Source of the DNA: a virus
DNA length: 33,238 nucleotides
Direction: 5' to 3' (one strand)
IMG/VR virus record: IMGVR_UViG_3300008450_006804
Coordinates: 1 to 33,238 of that record
In this document: one piece after another, positions 7,935 to 16,982 of the stretch
Position numbering within the stretch: the first letter of the stretch is position 1
How the letters are laid out: the number at the start of each line of letters is the position of its first letter
Position numbers and translations under genes: made by a program
The notes under the pieces: generated by a model
The model's input: only the letters and a program-made list of their open reading frames with translations
Databases searched by the model: none
What the model was told of the DNA's origin: nothing

Positions 7935-8491
7935 GCTACAATGATATTAAATCACAAACTGAATCTAAGATGTCCAAAGGTATTGATTCATTCAAATCAA
8001 CAATTAGTAAGGTCCGTACAGGAAGAGCCAGTACTAGTCTATTAGAACATCTCCTAGTAGATTACTACGGTAACCCTACTCTTATTAGTCAAGTGGCTAG
8101 CTTAACATTGGTTGATGCCAGAACCATTTCGGTTACTCCCTGGGAAAAAACTATGCTAGTACCTGTAGAAAAGGCTATCAGAGAATCCAATCTAGGACTT
8201 AATCCGTTAAACAAAGGCACAGTTATTCTTGTGCCGTTGCCGGCATTATCAGAAGAACGGCGAAATGAAATGATAAAAATTGTTAAATCCAATGGAGAAG
8301 ATGCTAAAATAGCTATTCGTAATCACAGACGTGATGCCAATGAGCAATTAAAAAAATTATCTAAGGCCAAGGAAATCACTGAAGATCAAGAAAAACAGGG
8401 CCAAGCTCATGTACAAAAATTAACAGATCGATTTATTGTAGAGATTGATCATTTGGTTAATACCAAAGAAAAAGAATTACTTAAAATTTAA
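7931..8491 (+). CDS. frr: Ribosome recycling factor
   Basis: 186 aa, the full length of bacterial RRF (about 185). RRF works with EF-G to split the post-termination ribosome. Signatures are [14 protein letters not shown] (about residues 28-41), the [15 protein letters not shown] strand region, [29 protein letters not shown] and [13 protein letters not shown], in the correct order for both the three-helix bundle and the inserted domain. No key region is missing. It starts at TTG overlapping the previous stop. The [11 protein letters not shown] and [13 protein letters not shown] stretches resemble betaproteobacterial RRFs as I recall them. RRF is rare in phages; it may keep translation running after host takeover. 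Confidence 0.95.
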   Translation: MSYNDIKSQTESKMSKGIDSFKSTISKVRTGRASTSLLEHLLVDYYGNPTLISQVASLTLVDARTISVTPWEKTMLVPVEKAIRESNLGLNPLNKGTVILVPLPALSEERRNEMIKIVKSNGEDAKIAIRNHRRDANEQLKKLSKAKEITEDQEKQGQAHVQKLTDRFIVEIDHLVNTKEKELLKI

Positions 8492-8499
8492 AGAATTAG

Positions 8500-11166
8500 A
8501 TGAGCTACGTAGACGCATTATTTGATAAACAAAAAGATCGTATTCACGTGGTAGAACGGGTGAATGGTATTCGAGAATATAAAGAATATCCAGTTAACTA
8601 CATATTCTATTATGACGACCCTAGGGGTAAACATAAAACTATTTATGGGACTCCTGTGACCAGATTTGCTACCCGTAATGGCAAGGAATTTCAAAAAGAG
8701 TTACGGATGCAGAATGGCAAAAGACTATGGGAAAGCGATTTCAAACCTGTGTTCAGATGCCTTGAAGAAAACTATCTCGGTGCTGAACCTCCTAAGTTGC
8801 AAACAGCATTCTTCGACATTGAAGTTGACTTTGATCCCCAGCGGGGATTTAGTCCAGTGTCCGATCCGTTTAATAAAATCACTGCTATTAGTATCTATTT
8901 GGATTGGCTGGATAAACTAGTAACGTTGGCTATTCCCCCAAAGTCAATGAGTTGGGAAACTGCGGAAGAAATTTGTGCTAAATTCAGTGACTGTTATATC
9001 TTCGACAGAGAAGAAGATATGTTAGACACATTTCTTAATCTCATCGACGACGCAGACATCTTAAGTGGGTGGAACAGCGAAGGCTATGACATTCCATACA
9101 CTGTTGGCCGTATTACTCGTGTTTTAAGCAAAGACGACACAAGGAGACTTTGTCTGTGGGGACAATTTCCCAAGCAAAGGGAGTTTGATCGATTCGGTGC
9201 TACTAATATTACTTTCGATTTAATCGGAAGAGTTCATTTGGACTATATGCAGTTGTATCGAAAGTACACCTATGAAGAACGCCATAGCTATAGTTTAGAT
9301 GCTATTGGAGAATATGAGTTAGAAGAGCGTAAAACTGCCTATGAAGGCACATTGGATCAATTATATAATAAAGACTTTGAAACATTTTTAAAATACAACA
9401 GGCAAGATACTCGCTTGCTTGCCAAACTAGACAAGAAGCTACGTTTCTTGGATTTAGCTAATACCATTGCTCACGATAACACGGTGTTATTGCAGACAAC
9501 AATGGGCGCAGTTGCAACTACAGAACAGGCAATTATCAATGAAGCACACAGTCAAGGATTGGTCGTTCCTAACAGGAAGGGCAGAGAAGAAGATGGAGAC
9601 ACCCAAGCGGCAGGTGCCTATGTTGCTTATCCCAAAGTCGGTATGCACAAATACATCGGAGCCATTGACATCAACAGTCTCTATCCCTCAGCCATTCGAT
9701 CTCTTAACATGGGGCCAGAAACAATCGTAGGACAGTTACGTCCTGTGATGACAGATCGTTATATTAAAGAAAAAATGGATGGAGGAGACAGCTTTGCGGC
9801 CGCATGGGAAGGCTTGTTTGGTAGTTTAGAATATGAAGCAGTAATGAAGGGCGATCCTGGAGTAGAGATTACCATCGACTGGGAGGCAGATGGCACCAGT
9901 GATGTATGCAGTGCTGCTGATGTATGGCGTATTATATTTGACAGTAATAAGCCTTGGATATTGAGTGCCAATGGCACTATTTTTACTAGTGAGCACAAAG
10001 GTATTATTCCAGGTCTACTAGAAAGATGGTATGCTGAACGTAAACAAATGCAGGCCAAACTTAAAGAATCCACTACGCCCGAAGATCAAGAGTATTGGGA
10101 TAAACGACAGCTGGTTAAGAAAATTAATCTAAACAGTTTGTATGGTGCTATTCTTAATCCTGGATGCAGATTCTTCGATAATAGAATTGGTCAAAGTACT
10201 ACGTTAACTGGACGAGCTATTGCCAAACACATGGACAGTTTTGTCAACGAATGTATATTTGGCAAGTACGATCATGTGGGAGATTCTATTATCTACGGTG
10301 ACACTGATTCTGTTTACTTCAGTGCGTGGCCGGCTGTGCAAGCAGATGTCGAAGCTGGTCGGATGGAATGGAACAAAGACATTGCTGTTCAATTGTACGA
10401 CAGTATCGGAGAACAAGTTAATCAAAGCTTTCCTGGTTTCATGGAAAAAGCATTTCATTGCCCTCGACAAAATGGATCCATTATTAAAGGTGGCCGAGAG
10501 CTGGTAGCTATTTCTGGTCTGTTTATTAAGAAAAAACGATATGCTGTTCTTATCTATGATAAAGAAGGCAAACGGTTGGACGTCAAAGGCGCAGAAGGCA
10601 AGGTAAAGGCCATGGGCTTGGACTTAAAAAGAAGCGACACTCCAAAAGTAGTGCAAGACTTTTTAAGTGAAATTTTATTAGATGTGCTTACAGGTGCCGA
10701 ACGCGAATCTATTATTGAAAAAGTAAAAGAATTTAAAATTAAGTTTCAAGAACGTCCAGCTTGGGAAAAAGGAACTCCTAAACGAGTTAATAACTTAACC
10801 AAGTATACTGCCGAAGAAACCAAGCAAGGTAAAGCAAACATGCCTGGGCATGTACGGGCGGCTATGAATTGGAATAATCTGCGTCGTATGCACAGTGACA
10901 ACTACAGTATGCAAATCGTAGACGGTATGAAAGTTATTGTGTGCAAAGTCAAAAATAATCCACTGGGATATACCAGCGTGGCTTATCCTACAGATGAAAC
11001 ACACATTCCTCAATGGTTTAAAGACTTGCCTTTCGACGATAGTCTAATGGAGGCAGGTATTGTGGATCAAAAAGTAGAAAATTTGTTAGGTGTATTGAAT
11101 TGGGAAATTTCAGAAAACACAGACATCAATAGTACATTTGATACATTGTTTAGTTTTTCTGATTAA
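8500..11166 (+). CDS. 43: Family B DNA polymerase (T4 gp43-like)
   Basis: 888 aa replicative polymerase with proofreading. Exonuclease motifs: Exo I D106-I-E108, Exo II N192...Y-D197, Exo III Y299xxxD303. Polymerase motifs: A at D390 (DINSLYPS), B at K541xxxN545-S-x-Y548-G, and C Y599-G-D601-T-D603-S. A KKRYA-type segment follows (KKKRYAVLIYDKEG). All catalytic residues are present and there is no intein or split, unlike some T4-like relatives. The gene starts eight bases after frr. Its partner clamp gene is at 12189. Confidence 0.97.
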   Translation: MSYVDALFDKQKDRIHVVERVNGIREYKEYPVNYIFYYDDPRGKHKTIYGTPVTRFATRNGKEFQKELRMQNGKRLWESDFKPVFRCLEENYLGAEPPKLQTAFFDIEVDFDPQRGFSPVSDPFNKITAISIYLDWLDKLVTLAIPPKSMSWETAEEICAKFSDCYIFDREEDMLDTFLNLIDDADILSGWNSEGYDIPYTVGRITRVLSKDDTRRLCLWGQFPKQREFDRFGATNITFDLIGRVHLDYMQLYRKYTYEERHSYSLDAIGEYELEERKTAYEGTLDQLYNKDFETFLKYNRQDTRLLAKLDKKLRFLDLANTIAHDNTVLLQTTMGAVATTEQAIINEAHSQGLVVPNRKGREEDGDTQAAGAYVAYPKVGMHKYIGAIDINSLYPSAIRSLNMGPETIVGQLRPVMTDRYIKEKMDGGDSFAAAWEGLFGSLEYEAVMKGDPGVEITIDWEADGTSDVCSAADVWRIIFDSNKPWILSANGTIFTSEHKGIIPGLLERWYAERKQMQAKLKESTTPEDQEYWDKRQLVKKINLNSLYGAILNPGCRFFDNRIGQSTTLTGRAIAKHMDSFVNECIFGKYDHVGDSIIYGDTDSVYFSAWPAVQADVEAGRMEWNKDIAVQLYDSIGEQVNQSFPGFMEKAFHCPRQNGSIIKGGRELVAISGLFIKKKRYAVLIYDKEGKRLDVKGAEGKVKAMGLDLKRSDTPKVVQDFLSEILLDVLTGAERESIIEKVKEFKIKFQERPAWEKGTPKRVNNLTKYTAEETKQGKANMPGHVRAAMNWNNLRRMHSDNYSMQIVDGMKVIVCKVKNNPLGYTSVAYPTDETHIPQWFKDLPFDDSLMEAGIVDQKVENLLGVLNWEISENTDINSTFDTLFSFSD

Positions 11167-11180
11167 TAATCAGACTTTTT
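11158..11180 (+). terminator. Intrinsic terminator-like hairpin at end of polymerase gene
   Basis: TCTGATT (11158-11164), loop AAT, AATCAGA (11168-11174), then C and five T. The 7-bp stem has only two G-C pairs, so termination may be partial. It overlaps the last codons of the polymerase gene and precedes the methyltransferase ATG by a few bases. Confidence 0.5.
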
Positions 11181-11183
11181 AAA

Positions 11184-12143
11184 ATGAAAATAAGCGAACT
11201 AGTAAGAATAAAAGAACAGCTATTGGAGTTTCAATCTCCAACTTTTTCAGCTTTCATTGAATCTAAATTTAAAGAAACATCAATATATGTAGATAACATG
11301 TTAAGTTCTTTTGTATTCGGAGACATAAAAAACAACCTTGCTGGCCAATTGACTCAGCTAGGTTCGCATATTACAAAAACAGACGAATTAATAACTAACT
11401 TGATACAGTATGTTGAAAAGTTAATCCAAGAACAAGTTAAAGAATTTTACAAAGAAGGCTATCTAATAAATGGAGTAGAATTTGCTAGCGAAACTGATGT
11501 ACATAATGAAAGACAATACAGAACTGTAATTTGTGACGACGATGTTAAACAAACTGTAATAACAAACATAAGAAATCACACTAACTCTAAATACCCGGCT
11601 TTAGAAATTGGACCTGGAGATGGGCAATGGACTGAATATATGGTAGCAGGGGACCCTTTGTACATTGTGGATATTCATCCAGAATTTATAGAATCCACAA
11701 AATCTAAGTTTCCTATAGAATATCAAAGAAGATTAAGAACATACCTTGCGGGCTGGGATGGACTTCCTAAAAACGATTTAAGTATGCTTCCCCAAAATCA
11801 ATTTAGTTTTATATTTGCATGGCAGGTCTTTGACTTTTTTCCATTAGATAAAACTAAATTATATTTAGAACAATGCTTTAATTTATTGCGCCCGGGCGGC
11901 GTAATGATGTTTAGCTATAATAATTGTGAATTTAGTAATGCGGCTGTTTATGCTGAAACTGGTTTTAAGAGTTGGATGCCTAAAAAATTATTAATCAATT
12001 CTTGCCAGGAATCGAATTTCGAACTGCTAGACACCAATGATTCATTGTCAGGGGTCCATTGGATTAAAATTAAAAAACCTGGCGAACTTAAAACGGTAAA
12101 AGCCGGACAGTCCATGGGTGAAATTATTCACCGTAGAACTTGA
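11184..12143 (+). CDS. Class I SAM-dependent methyltransferase
   Basis: 319 aa. An N-terminal helical region of about 100 residues is followed by a Rossmann methyltransferase domain: motif I E141-I-G-P-G-D-G147, then acidic YIVDIHPEF, FIFAWQVFDFFP as the motif IV region and NLLRPGGVMMFSY as the post-motif strand. The target is not predictable; the motif IV region is not the DPPY of amino-methylating DNA enzymes, so DNA N6/N4 methylation is unlikely. It lies between polymerase and clamp, behind a weak terminator, and lacks a clear ribosome binding site. Confidence 0.8.
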   Translation: MKISELVRIKEQLLEFQSPTFSAFIESKFKETSIYVDNMLSSFVFGDIKNNLAGQLTQLGSHITKTDELITNLIQYVEKLIQEQVKEFYKEGYLINGVEFASETDVHNERQYRTVICDDDVKQTVITNIRNHTNSKYPALEIGPGDGQWTEYMVAGDPLYIVDIHPEFIESTKSKFPIEYQRRLRTYLAGWDGLPKNDLSMLPQNQFSFIFAWQVFDFFPLDKTKLYLEQCFNLLRPGGVMMFSYNNCEFSNAAVYAETGFKSWMPKKLLINSCQESNFELLDTNDSLSGVHWIKIKKPGELKTVKAGQSMGEIIHRRT

Positions 12144-12147
12144 TTTT

Positions 12148-12155
12148 TCTAAATA
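12148..12155 (+). promoter_or_regulatory. Weak T4-like late promoter motif before the clamp gene
   Basis: TCTAAATA differs by one base from the T4 late motif TATAAATA and sits 33 bases before the clamp ATG, with GGAGA between. It could also be chance in an AT-rich gap. Confidence 0.3.
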
Positions 12156-12188
12156 ACTTATATACACTAACACATTATTGGAGAACAT

Positions 12189-12920
12189 ATGAAAGACCAC
12201 CTATTAGACATCGTGCAACATACTCATGGACTGGGAGTTATTGACCTAGTTAAGATTGTAGGCACAGAAAATGAAACCATACTAGAAGCAATTGCAGAAA
12301 ATCGCAGTGTTATTCTACAAGCTAAATTTAAAGGACCAATTGCAGAATTTGTTGGTACTTTTGGAATGCCAAATTTGGGCAAGTTAAACACTGTGCTTAA
12401 TATTCCAGAGTATAAAGAAAATGCAGTTATCACTGTCAGCACTCAAGATAAAAACGGAGAAGCTGTTCCAGTGGGTGTTCATTTTGAGAATAAGTCGGGA
12501 GACTTCAAAAACGACTATCGTTTTATGAGCGCTGAAATTGTCAATGATAAACTTAAAACTGTTCGTATGAAGCAAGTTGCATGGAACATCGACATCGTTC
12601 CCAGTGCAGCCAGTATTCAACGTCTTAAATTTCAAGCCAGTGCAAACAGCGAAGAAAACAATTTCATTGCTAAAACAGAAAACAGTGACTTAAAATTTTA
12701 CTTCGGTGACCACAGCAGTCACGCAGGTAATTTTGTTTTCCAGTCTGGGGTCAGCGGCAAATTATCTAAAGCGTGGGCATGGCCTGTTGCAGTGGTCATC
12801 AGCATTCTTAGCTTGCCCGGTGACAAGACTTTTAAAATCAGTGACGAAGGTGCGGCAATGATCACTGTAGACAGCGGTATTGCAGAGTACAACTATATTC
12901 TACCAGCACAGACCAAGTAA
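12189..12920 (+). CDS. 45: DNA polymerase sliding clamp (gp45-like)
   Basis: 243 aa, close to T4 gp45 (228 aa). In T4 the trimeric clamp tethers the polymerase and also activates late transcription with gp33 and gp55. Supporting segments are FVGTFGMPNLGKLNTVLNIP in the first domain and the C-terminal AAMITVDSGIAEYNYILPA, the usual end of phage clamps. The ribosome binding site is GGAGA nine bases upstream. The stop codon overlaps the start of the DpdA-like gene (TAATG), so the two are coupled. Confidence 0.85.
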   Translation: MKDHLLDIVQHTHGLGVIDLVKIVGTENETILEAIAENRSVILQAKFKGPIAEFVGTFGMPNLGKLNTVLNIPEYKENAVITVSTQDKNGEAVPVGVHFENKSGDFKNDYRFMSAEIVNDKLKTVRMKQVAWNIDIVPSAASIQRLKFQASANSEENNFIAKTENSDLKFYFGDHSSHAGNFVFQSGVSGKLSKAWAWPVAVVISILSLPGDKTFKISDEGAAMITVDSGIAEYNYILPAQTK

Positions 12921-14482
12921 TGGCGACCTACGACGATTTAACTAGTAAACAAAAAGACTATGCAGTCTTTTTGCCTGCTCTAAGCAGTTTTTATAGTAGG
13001 GATGTTAGTAAACAAAGACTTGATCCCAACTACATAGACCCTGCTCGTGTGCCTGCAAAGTTTGAAAATGGCATCGAAGGTATGAACTGGTTAAACAGCC
13101 AGCAAGGTTACTTTACCTATAAGTGGAGTTTATATTCCGCAGGACACGCAGACTTAGACGTTAACAAGCCACCGGGCAGAGATGACATGGTTCGTAATCG
13201 CGACCCTAATACATTCATTCTCGGAGACAGCGGCGGATTCCAAATTGGCAAAGGTGTATGGGAAGGCGATTGGAAAAATCCTGCTTGTCCCAAAGCACAA
13301 AAAAAGCGTGAACAAGTTTTATCTTGGATGGACGCTTATATGGATCGAGGCATGATTCTTGATATTCCTGCTTGGGTTGCACGGAGTCCAGCTGGACAAA
13401 AGGCTACAGGAATCAACACTTACATTGAGGCAGTACAAGGTACATATATCAATAACGATTATTTTATGAAGAATCGTACCGGACGCTGTAAGTTCTTAAA
13501 CGTTCTACAAGGCGAAAATCATACTGAAGCAGACGACTGGTATGATCGTATGAAAAAGTATTGCGACCCAAAACAGTACAGTCAACCATTTGAAGGTTGG
13601 GCCATGGGTGGTCAAAATATGTGCGATGTGCATTTGCTGTTACGCAGGCTAGTTGCTCTACGATTTGACGGTCTACTTGAACCGGGACTGCACGATTGGA
13701 TGCACTTTCTGGGCACAAGTAAATTAGAATGGGCCACTTTGTTAACTGACGTACAAAGAGCCATTCGTAAATATCATAATGAAAACTTTACTATTAGCTT
13801 TGATTGTGCAAGTCCTTTCCTTGCAACTGCTAACGGTCAAATTTACTACAATGTAACCACAGAGGACCGTAGCAAGTGGAGTTACCATATGCAAGCCAGT
13901 GTGGATAATAAAAAATACTCCACTGATACTCGATCATTCCGAGATGCCATCTTGCAAGATGGCATCATGGATACTTTCTTAGAAAGTCCTTACAGTGAAC
14001 GTATGACTATCAAAGACGTTTGTATTTACAAACCCGGAGACTTAAATAAAATTGGTAAAGAAGGTCGTACATCCTGGGATAGCTTTAGTTACACGTTGCA
14101 AATGGGACATAATGTGTGGACACACATACATGCAGTTCAGGAAGCTAATCGACAATACGATGCAGGAAATTATCCCGAAATGTTAGTATCAAGCACTGCC
14201 GACAAAAAGAATTTCAGACAGTATGATCGTAACTTTTTTAGGGATATTGTCAATGATATATTTGCTACCAGTGATAAAGGTAAAGCGGAAAGTCTTATTG
14301 AACATTACAACAAATATTGGATGAACATTGTGGGAACTCGAGGAGCAGTGGGTAAGAAAACTGTTAATGCCGGGACTATGTTTAATACTTTATTTGAAAT
14401 GGAAGACTTAGATTTATATCATCGCGACGACAGTGGATTAGACGAATCTAAATTAGACGAATTGGAGGCCGACAATGTATAA
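12920..14482 (+). CDS. dpdA: DpdA-like 7-deazaguanine DNA transglycosylase
   Basis: 520 aa. It has tRNA-guanine transglycosylase (TGT) family hallmarks: D103-S-G-G-F-Q108 for base binding, LQGEN at Q197-G198, A228-M-G-G-Q232, and FDCASP with D295 at the nucleophile position (compare FDCVxPTR of TGT). It is longer than bacterial TGT (about 375 aa) and lacks the C-terminal zinc site, as phage DpdA enzymes do. DpdA swaps guanine in DNA for preQ0 or a related 7-deazaguanine, which blocks restriction. Genes folE, queD and queE in this window supply the precursor. Queuosine tRNA modification is the alternative, but length and context favour DNA. A perfect 24-bp palindrome lies inside (13943-13966). 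Confidence 0.85.
   Translation: MATYDDLTSKQKDYAVFLPALSSFYSRDVSKQRLDPNYIDPARVPAKFENGIEGMNWLNSQQGYFTYKWSLYSAGHADLDVNKPPGRDDMVRNRDPNTFILGDSGGFQIGKGVWEGDWKNPACPKAQKKREQVLSWMDAYMDRGMILDIPAWVARSPAGQKATGINTYIEAVQGTYINNDYFMKNRTGRCKFLNVLQGENHTEADDWYDRMKKYCDPKQYSQPFEGWAMGGQNMCDVHLLLRRLVALRFDGLLEPGLHDWMHFLGTSKLEWATLLTDVQRAIRKYHNENFTISFDCASPFLATANGQIYYNVTTEDRSKWSYHMQASVDNKKYSTDTRSFRDAILQDGIMDTFLESPYSERMTIKDVCIYKPGDLNKIGKEGRTSWDSFSYTLQMGHNVWTHIHAVQEANRQYDAGNYPEMLVSSTADKKNFRQYDRNFFRDIVNDIFATSDKGKAESLIEHYNKYWMNIVGTRGAVGKKTVNAGTMFNTLFEMEDLDLYHRDDSGLDESKLDELEADNV
13943..13966. repeat. Perfect 24-bp palindrome inside dpdA
   Basis: GATGCCATCTTG (13943-13954) is followed directly by its exact reverse complement (13955-13966). 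It encodes part of RDAILQDGIMD. By chance a 24-base perfect palindrome is expected about 0.002 times in a window of this size, so it may be a binding or recombination site, or a strong RNA hairpin in the message. Confidence 0.9.
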
Positions 14483-14687
14483 AGAACGCATTAAACATTT
14501 AACAGAATCTCATCGTGTATTGGATGAGCGTATCACTGCACACGAACGTGATCATCCAGGCACCGAAAATCAAACAGTGCAAGAATGGAAAAAACAAAAA
14601 CTTGCATTTAGAGACGAAATTCGACGACTAGAACGGTTACAGTGGGAACACGATCATGACACCGTTAACTTTGACGATGATCGATAA
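14475..14687 (+). CDS. DUF465-like small coiled-coil protein
   Basis: 70 aa, preceded by GGAGG at 14464-14468, overlapping the dpdA stop by eight bases. The sequence is highly charged and helical, with HLTESHRVLDERITAHE and KKQKLAFRDEIRRLE, matching the two-helix DUF465 (YdcH/SlyX-like) pattern. Function unknown. Its last codons carry the -35 box of the next promoter. Confidence 0.7.
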   Translation: MYKERIKHLTESHRVLDERITAHERDHPGTENQTVQEWKKQKLAFRDEIRRLERLQWEHDHDTVNFDDDR

Positions 14688-14699
14688 GTCTGTTATAAT
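14671..14699 (+). promoter_or_regulatory. Strong extended -10 promoter giving a leaderless transcript
   Basis: TTGACG (14671-14676), 17-base spacer, TATAAT (14694-14699) with TG one base upstream (extended -10). The predicted start of transcription, about seven bases after the -10, falls on the ATG at 14706, so the message would begin at or next to the start codon. Confidence 0.7.
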
Positions 14700-14705
14700 G
14701 TAACA

Positions 14706-15572
14706 ATGAAAAGTTTAATTGTAGGCATGGGCATCGGCCAACTCTATGAGTCGGTGCTAAAAAAACTTGGCCACACTGTCGTCACTGTTGATTTAGATAT
14801 ATCTAAAGCACAACACAAAGATGTCGACAGTGCTCTTCGAATTCACGGCCAATTTGATACAGTACATATTTGTACTCCAAATTTTACACACGTCAATATT
14901 GCCAGAAAAATTGCGGCTTGTAGTAAAATTGTATTCATCGAAAAACCTGGAGCTGCCACTGAAGAATCCTGGAAACAATTAATTAAAGACTATCCTAAAA
15001 CACGTTTTATGATGGTCAAGAACAACATGTGGCGTGACAACTTAAATGAGATGCAAGCGCACTATGTTAGTTCTAAAAACATTAATTTAAATTGGATTAA
15101 TAAAAATCGTGTGCCCAAACCAGGTAGCTGGTTTACTACCAAATCATTGGCCTACGGCGGTGTAAGCAGAGACTTACTGCCTCATCTATTAAGTTTATTC
15201 ATCGCGTTAGAACCTAACTATAAAAACACTAGCTGGGTTTATAAACAAGTATGGCAAAAGTGGACATTAGATGATCTTAAAGACAGCGATTATGGCGATG
15301 TTGACATGAGCGGTACATACGATGTGGACGACAGGGTTGAGCTTGAAGGTTACGTCAGTGATCATAAATGGGTCATCCGAGCAAACTGGCGCAATAACAG
15401 TCACGACGATATTGCAATTTATTTCGATGATTATGTTGTGCCTTTGGGGTTATGTCCTGAAAGTGCTTATAAAAATATGATTTCAGATGCTGTTAATAAT
15501 CTAAATAATAACAACTTTTGGAAAGAGCAATTTGAAATCGATTGTTGGATTCATAGAAAGATTAATTTATGA
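14706..15572 (+). CDS. Gfo/Idh/MocA-family oxidoreductase
   Basis: 288 aa, slightly short for the family (about 330-390). N-terminal NAD(P)-binding fold GMGIGQLYESVLKKLGH, then HICTPNFTHVNIARK and E79-K80-P81 of the signature EKP motif, and GGVSRDLLPHLLSLF at the catalytic Asp/His region. Such enzymes oxidise or reduce sugars and sugar nucleotides. It begins a cassette with a zinc dehydrogenase, glycosyltransferase and aminotransferase-like protein. No ribosome binding site is present; transcription likely starts at the ATG. Confidence 0.85.
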   Translation: MKSLIVGMGIGQLYESVLKKLGHTVVTVDLDISKAQHKDVDSALRIHGQFDTVHICTPNFTHVNIARKIAACSKIVFIEKPGAATEESWKQLIKDYPKTRFMMVKNNMWRDNLNEMQAHYVSSKNINLNWINKNRVPKPGSWFTTKSLAYGGVSRDLLPHLLSLFIALEPNYKNTSWVYKQVWQKWTLDDLKDSDYGDVDMSGTYDVDDRVELEGYVSDHKWVIRANWRNNSHDDIAIYFDDYVVPLGLCPESAYKNMISDAVNNLNNNNFWKEQFEIDCWIHRKINL

Positions 15573-16474
15573 ATCGCATACTACAAACCACTGGCAACGG
15601 TGAATTCATTGAAACTGAATTTGATATATCGCCGTTGGCATTCGACGAAATTTGTGTACGTTCAGTTATGACTGGCGTATGTCGCAGTGACATAGATATG
15701 ATGCTAGGCAACTTCGGTCCGTTGCCACTTCATATGCAGGGACACGAAGGGCTAGGACAAGTAATTGGTATAGGAGCAAATGTAAAAGATGTCAAATTCG
15801 GAGACTATGTTGCAACACGCGGAGAACCGGCCTACGCCGATGTTTACAACGTCAGGGACAGAGAATATGTTGTTGTTCCCGAGGCTCATCCTAGATATAT
15901 ACTGGAGCCAGTGGCTTGTGGCATTAACATTGTTCATCAACCCTTACGCGAAATTGCTGAACGAGCAGGCCCAGGACGACGACTACTAATACTTGGCAGT
16001 GGCTTTCTTGCTTGGATTGCTTACAATACTATTAAGTTAAATCATTTAGACTTTGAAATCACAGTGGTAGGCAAATCAAATAAAGAACTGTGGCAGGATA
16101 CGTTAAGCGATGACTATTCTGGTACATATGATGTTGTTATAGATTTGAGCAGCAGTACATATGTGTTTGATTGCCCCATAATAAACAACGAAGCATTGGT
16201 AGTATTTGGTTCTCAGAAGCAAGTATCAACTGATTTTGGTACATTGCTTTGGAAAGCTTGTACAATGATGTTTCCCAGTCCAAGAACAAACAAATTCCAC
16301 GACTGTATGAAACAGGCCGAATATTGGATTACCAGCGGTGATATCAATATTGACAAGTTTTGGACAAAAGGCTATAATAGAGACACTGAATGGCAACAAG
16401 CGTTCAGCGACAGCAACAACCGGCCCGCTGGGTACAGCAGAGGCTACATTTATTGGAAAAACAATGGCTCTTAA
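15569..16474 (+). CDS. Zinc-dependent MDR dehydrogenase-like protein
   Basis: 301 aa, ATGA overlap with the upstream oxidoreductase. The medium-chain dehydrogenase signature is present: GVCRSDIDMM, G-H59-E60-GLGQVIGIG and DVKFGDYVAT, followed by a nucleotide-binding segment RRLLILGSGFLAWIAY. The four-cysteine structural zinc lobe typical of alcohol dehydrogenases is absent, and the total length is shorter than usual (about 340). The likely substrate is an alcohol, polyol or sugar; its pairing with a Gfo/Idh enzyme suggests sugar conversion. Confidence 0.8.
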   Translation: MNRILQTTGNGEFIETEFDISPLAFDEICVRSVMTGVCRSDIDMMLGNFGPLPLHMQGHEGLGQVIGIGANVKDVKFGDYVATRGEPAYADVYNVRDREYVVVPEAHPRYILEPVACGINIVHQPLREIAERAGPGRRLLILGSGFLAWIAYNTIKLNHLDFEITVVGKSNKELWQDTLSDDYSGTYDVVIDLSSSTYVFDCPIINNEALVVFGSQKQVSTDFGTLLWKACTMMFPSPRTNKFHDCMKQAEYWITSGDINIDKFWTKGYNRDTEWQQAFSDSNNRPAGYSRGYIYWKNNGS

Positions 16475-16982
16475 TACAGATGCACGGCAACAAGTAGATT
16501 ATTTTGTTGGTACAGAAGTAGAAAATACTACTATGAAGGGTGAAAAGACCTTGTTTGTAGTAGGTATTAAACCCGCAGACGAAATTATCAGACTAGCAGA
16601 AGAACACAGTATTCGACACATTTATTTTGGCACTAGCCAAAGCTTTCATCCCGCCAATCCATATGATTGGGTATCGTGGGACGAAATGATTAAACCCTTG
16701 CTAATTAAAGACTATTTTGTTACACTAGACTTCGACGTACAATATTGTAAAGAAATTCACGAAGAATCGTGGTGTGAATACAAAACTTTCATTCCCATGA
16801 TCAGTGTTAAGATTCCTTACATTAAGTTATATAATTATCATGCCACAGTTAAAATTGATGATAACACTTGGGGCGATACTAATACTGGAGTGTGGTGTCA
16901 CCCACTCAATGAGTTACTAACACGCCAAGTGTATACCGACTGGAAAGACTACGTAGGTGATACTCCGGTTTTCGTTAAATGA
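16464..16982 (+). CDS. Conserved phage protein of unknown function
   Basis: 172 aa from the ATG at 16464, which overlaps the preceding stop by 11 bases; an in-frame ATG at 16338 lies deep within the upstream gene and is unlikely. Segments such as YFVGTEVENTTMKGEKTLFVVG and IRHIYFGTSQSFHP look like a conserved protein of T4-like aquatic phages that I recall only as hypothetical. It appears to be a mixed alpha/beta soluble protein. It overlaps the downstream radical SAM gene (ATGA), so the two may act together. Confidence 0.75.
   Translation: MALNTDARQQVDYFVGTEVENTTMKGEKTLFVVGIKPADEIIRLAEEHSIRHIYFGTSQSFHPANPYDWVSWDEMIKPLLIKDYFVTLDFDVQYCKEIHEESWCEYKTFIPMISVKIPYIKLYNYHATVKIDDNTWGDTNTGVWCHPLNELLTRQVYTDWKDYVGDTPVFVK

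Noticed and set aside
11600-11950. Methyltransferase at 11184 as a DNA adenine or cytosine methylase
   Set aside because: It lacks DPPY/NPPY and PCQ motifs, so the nucleic-acid target cannot be supported.
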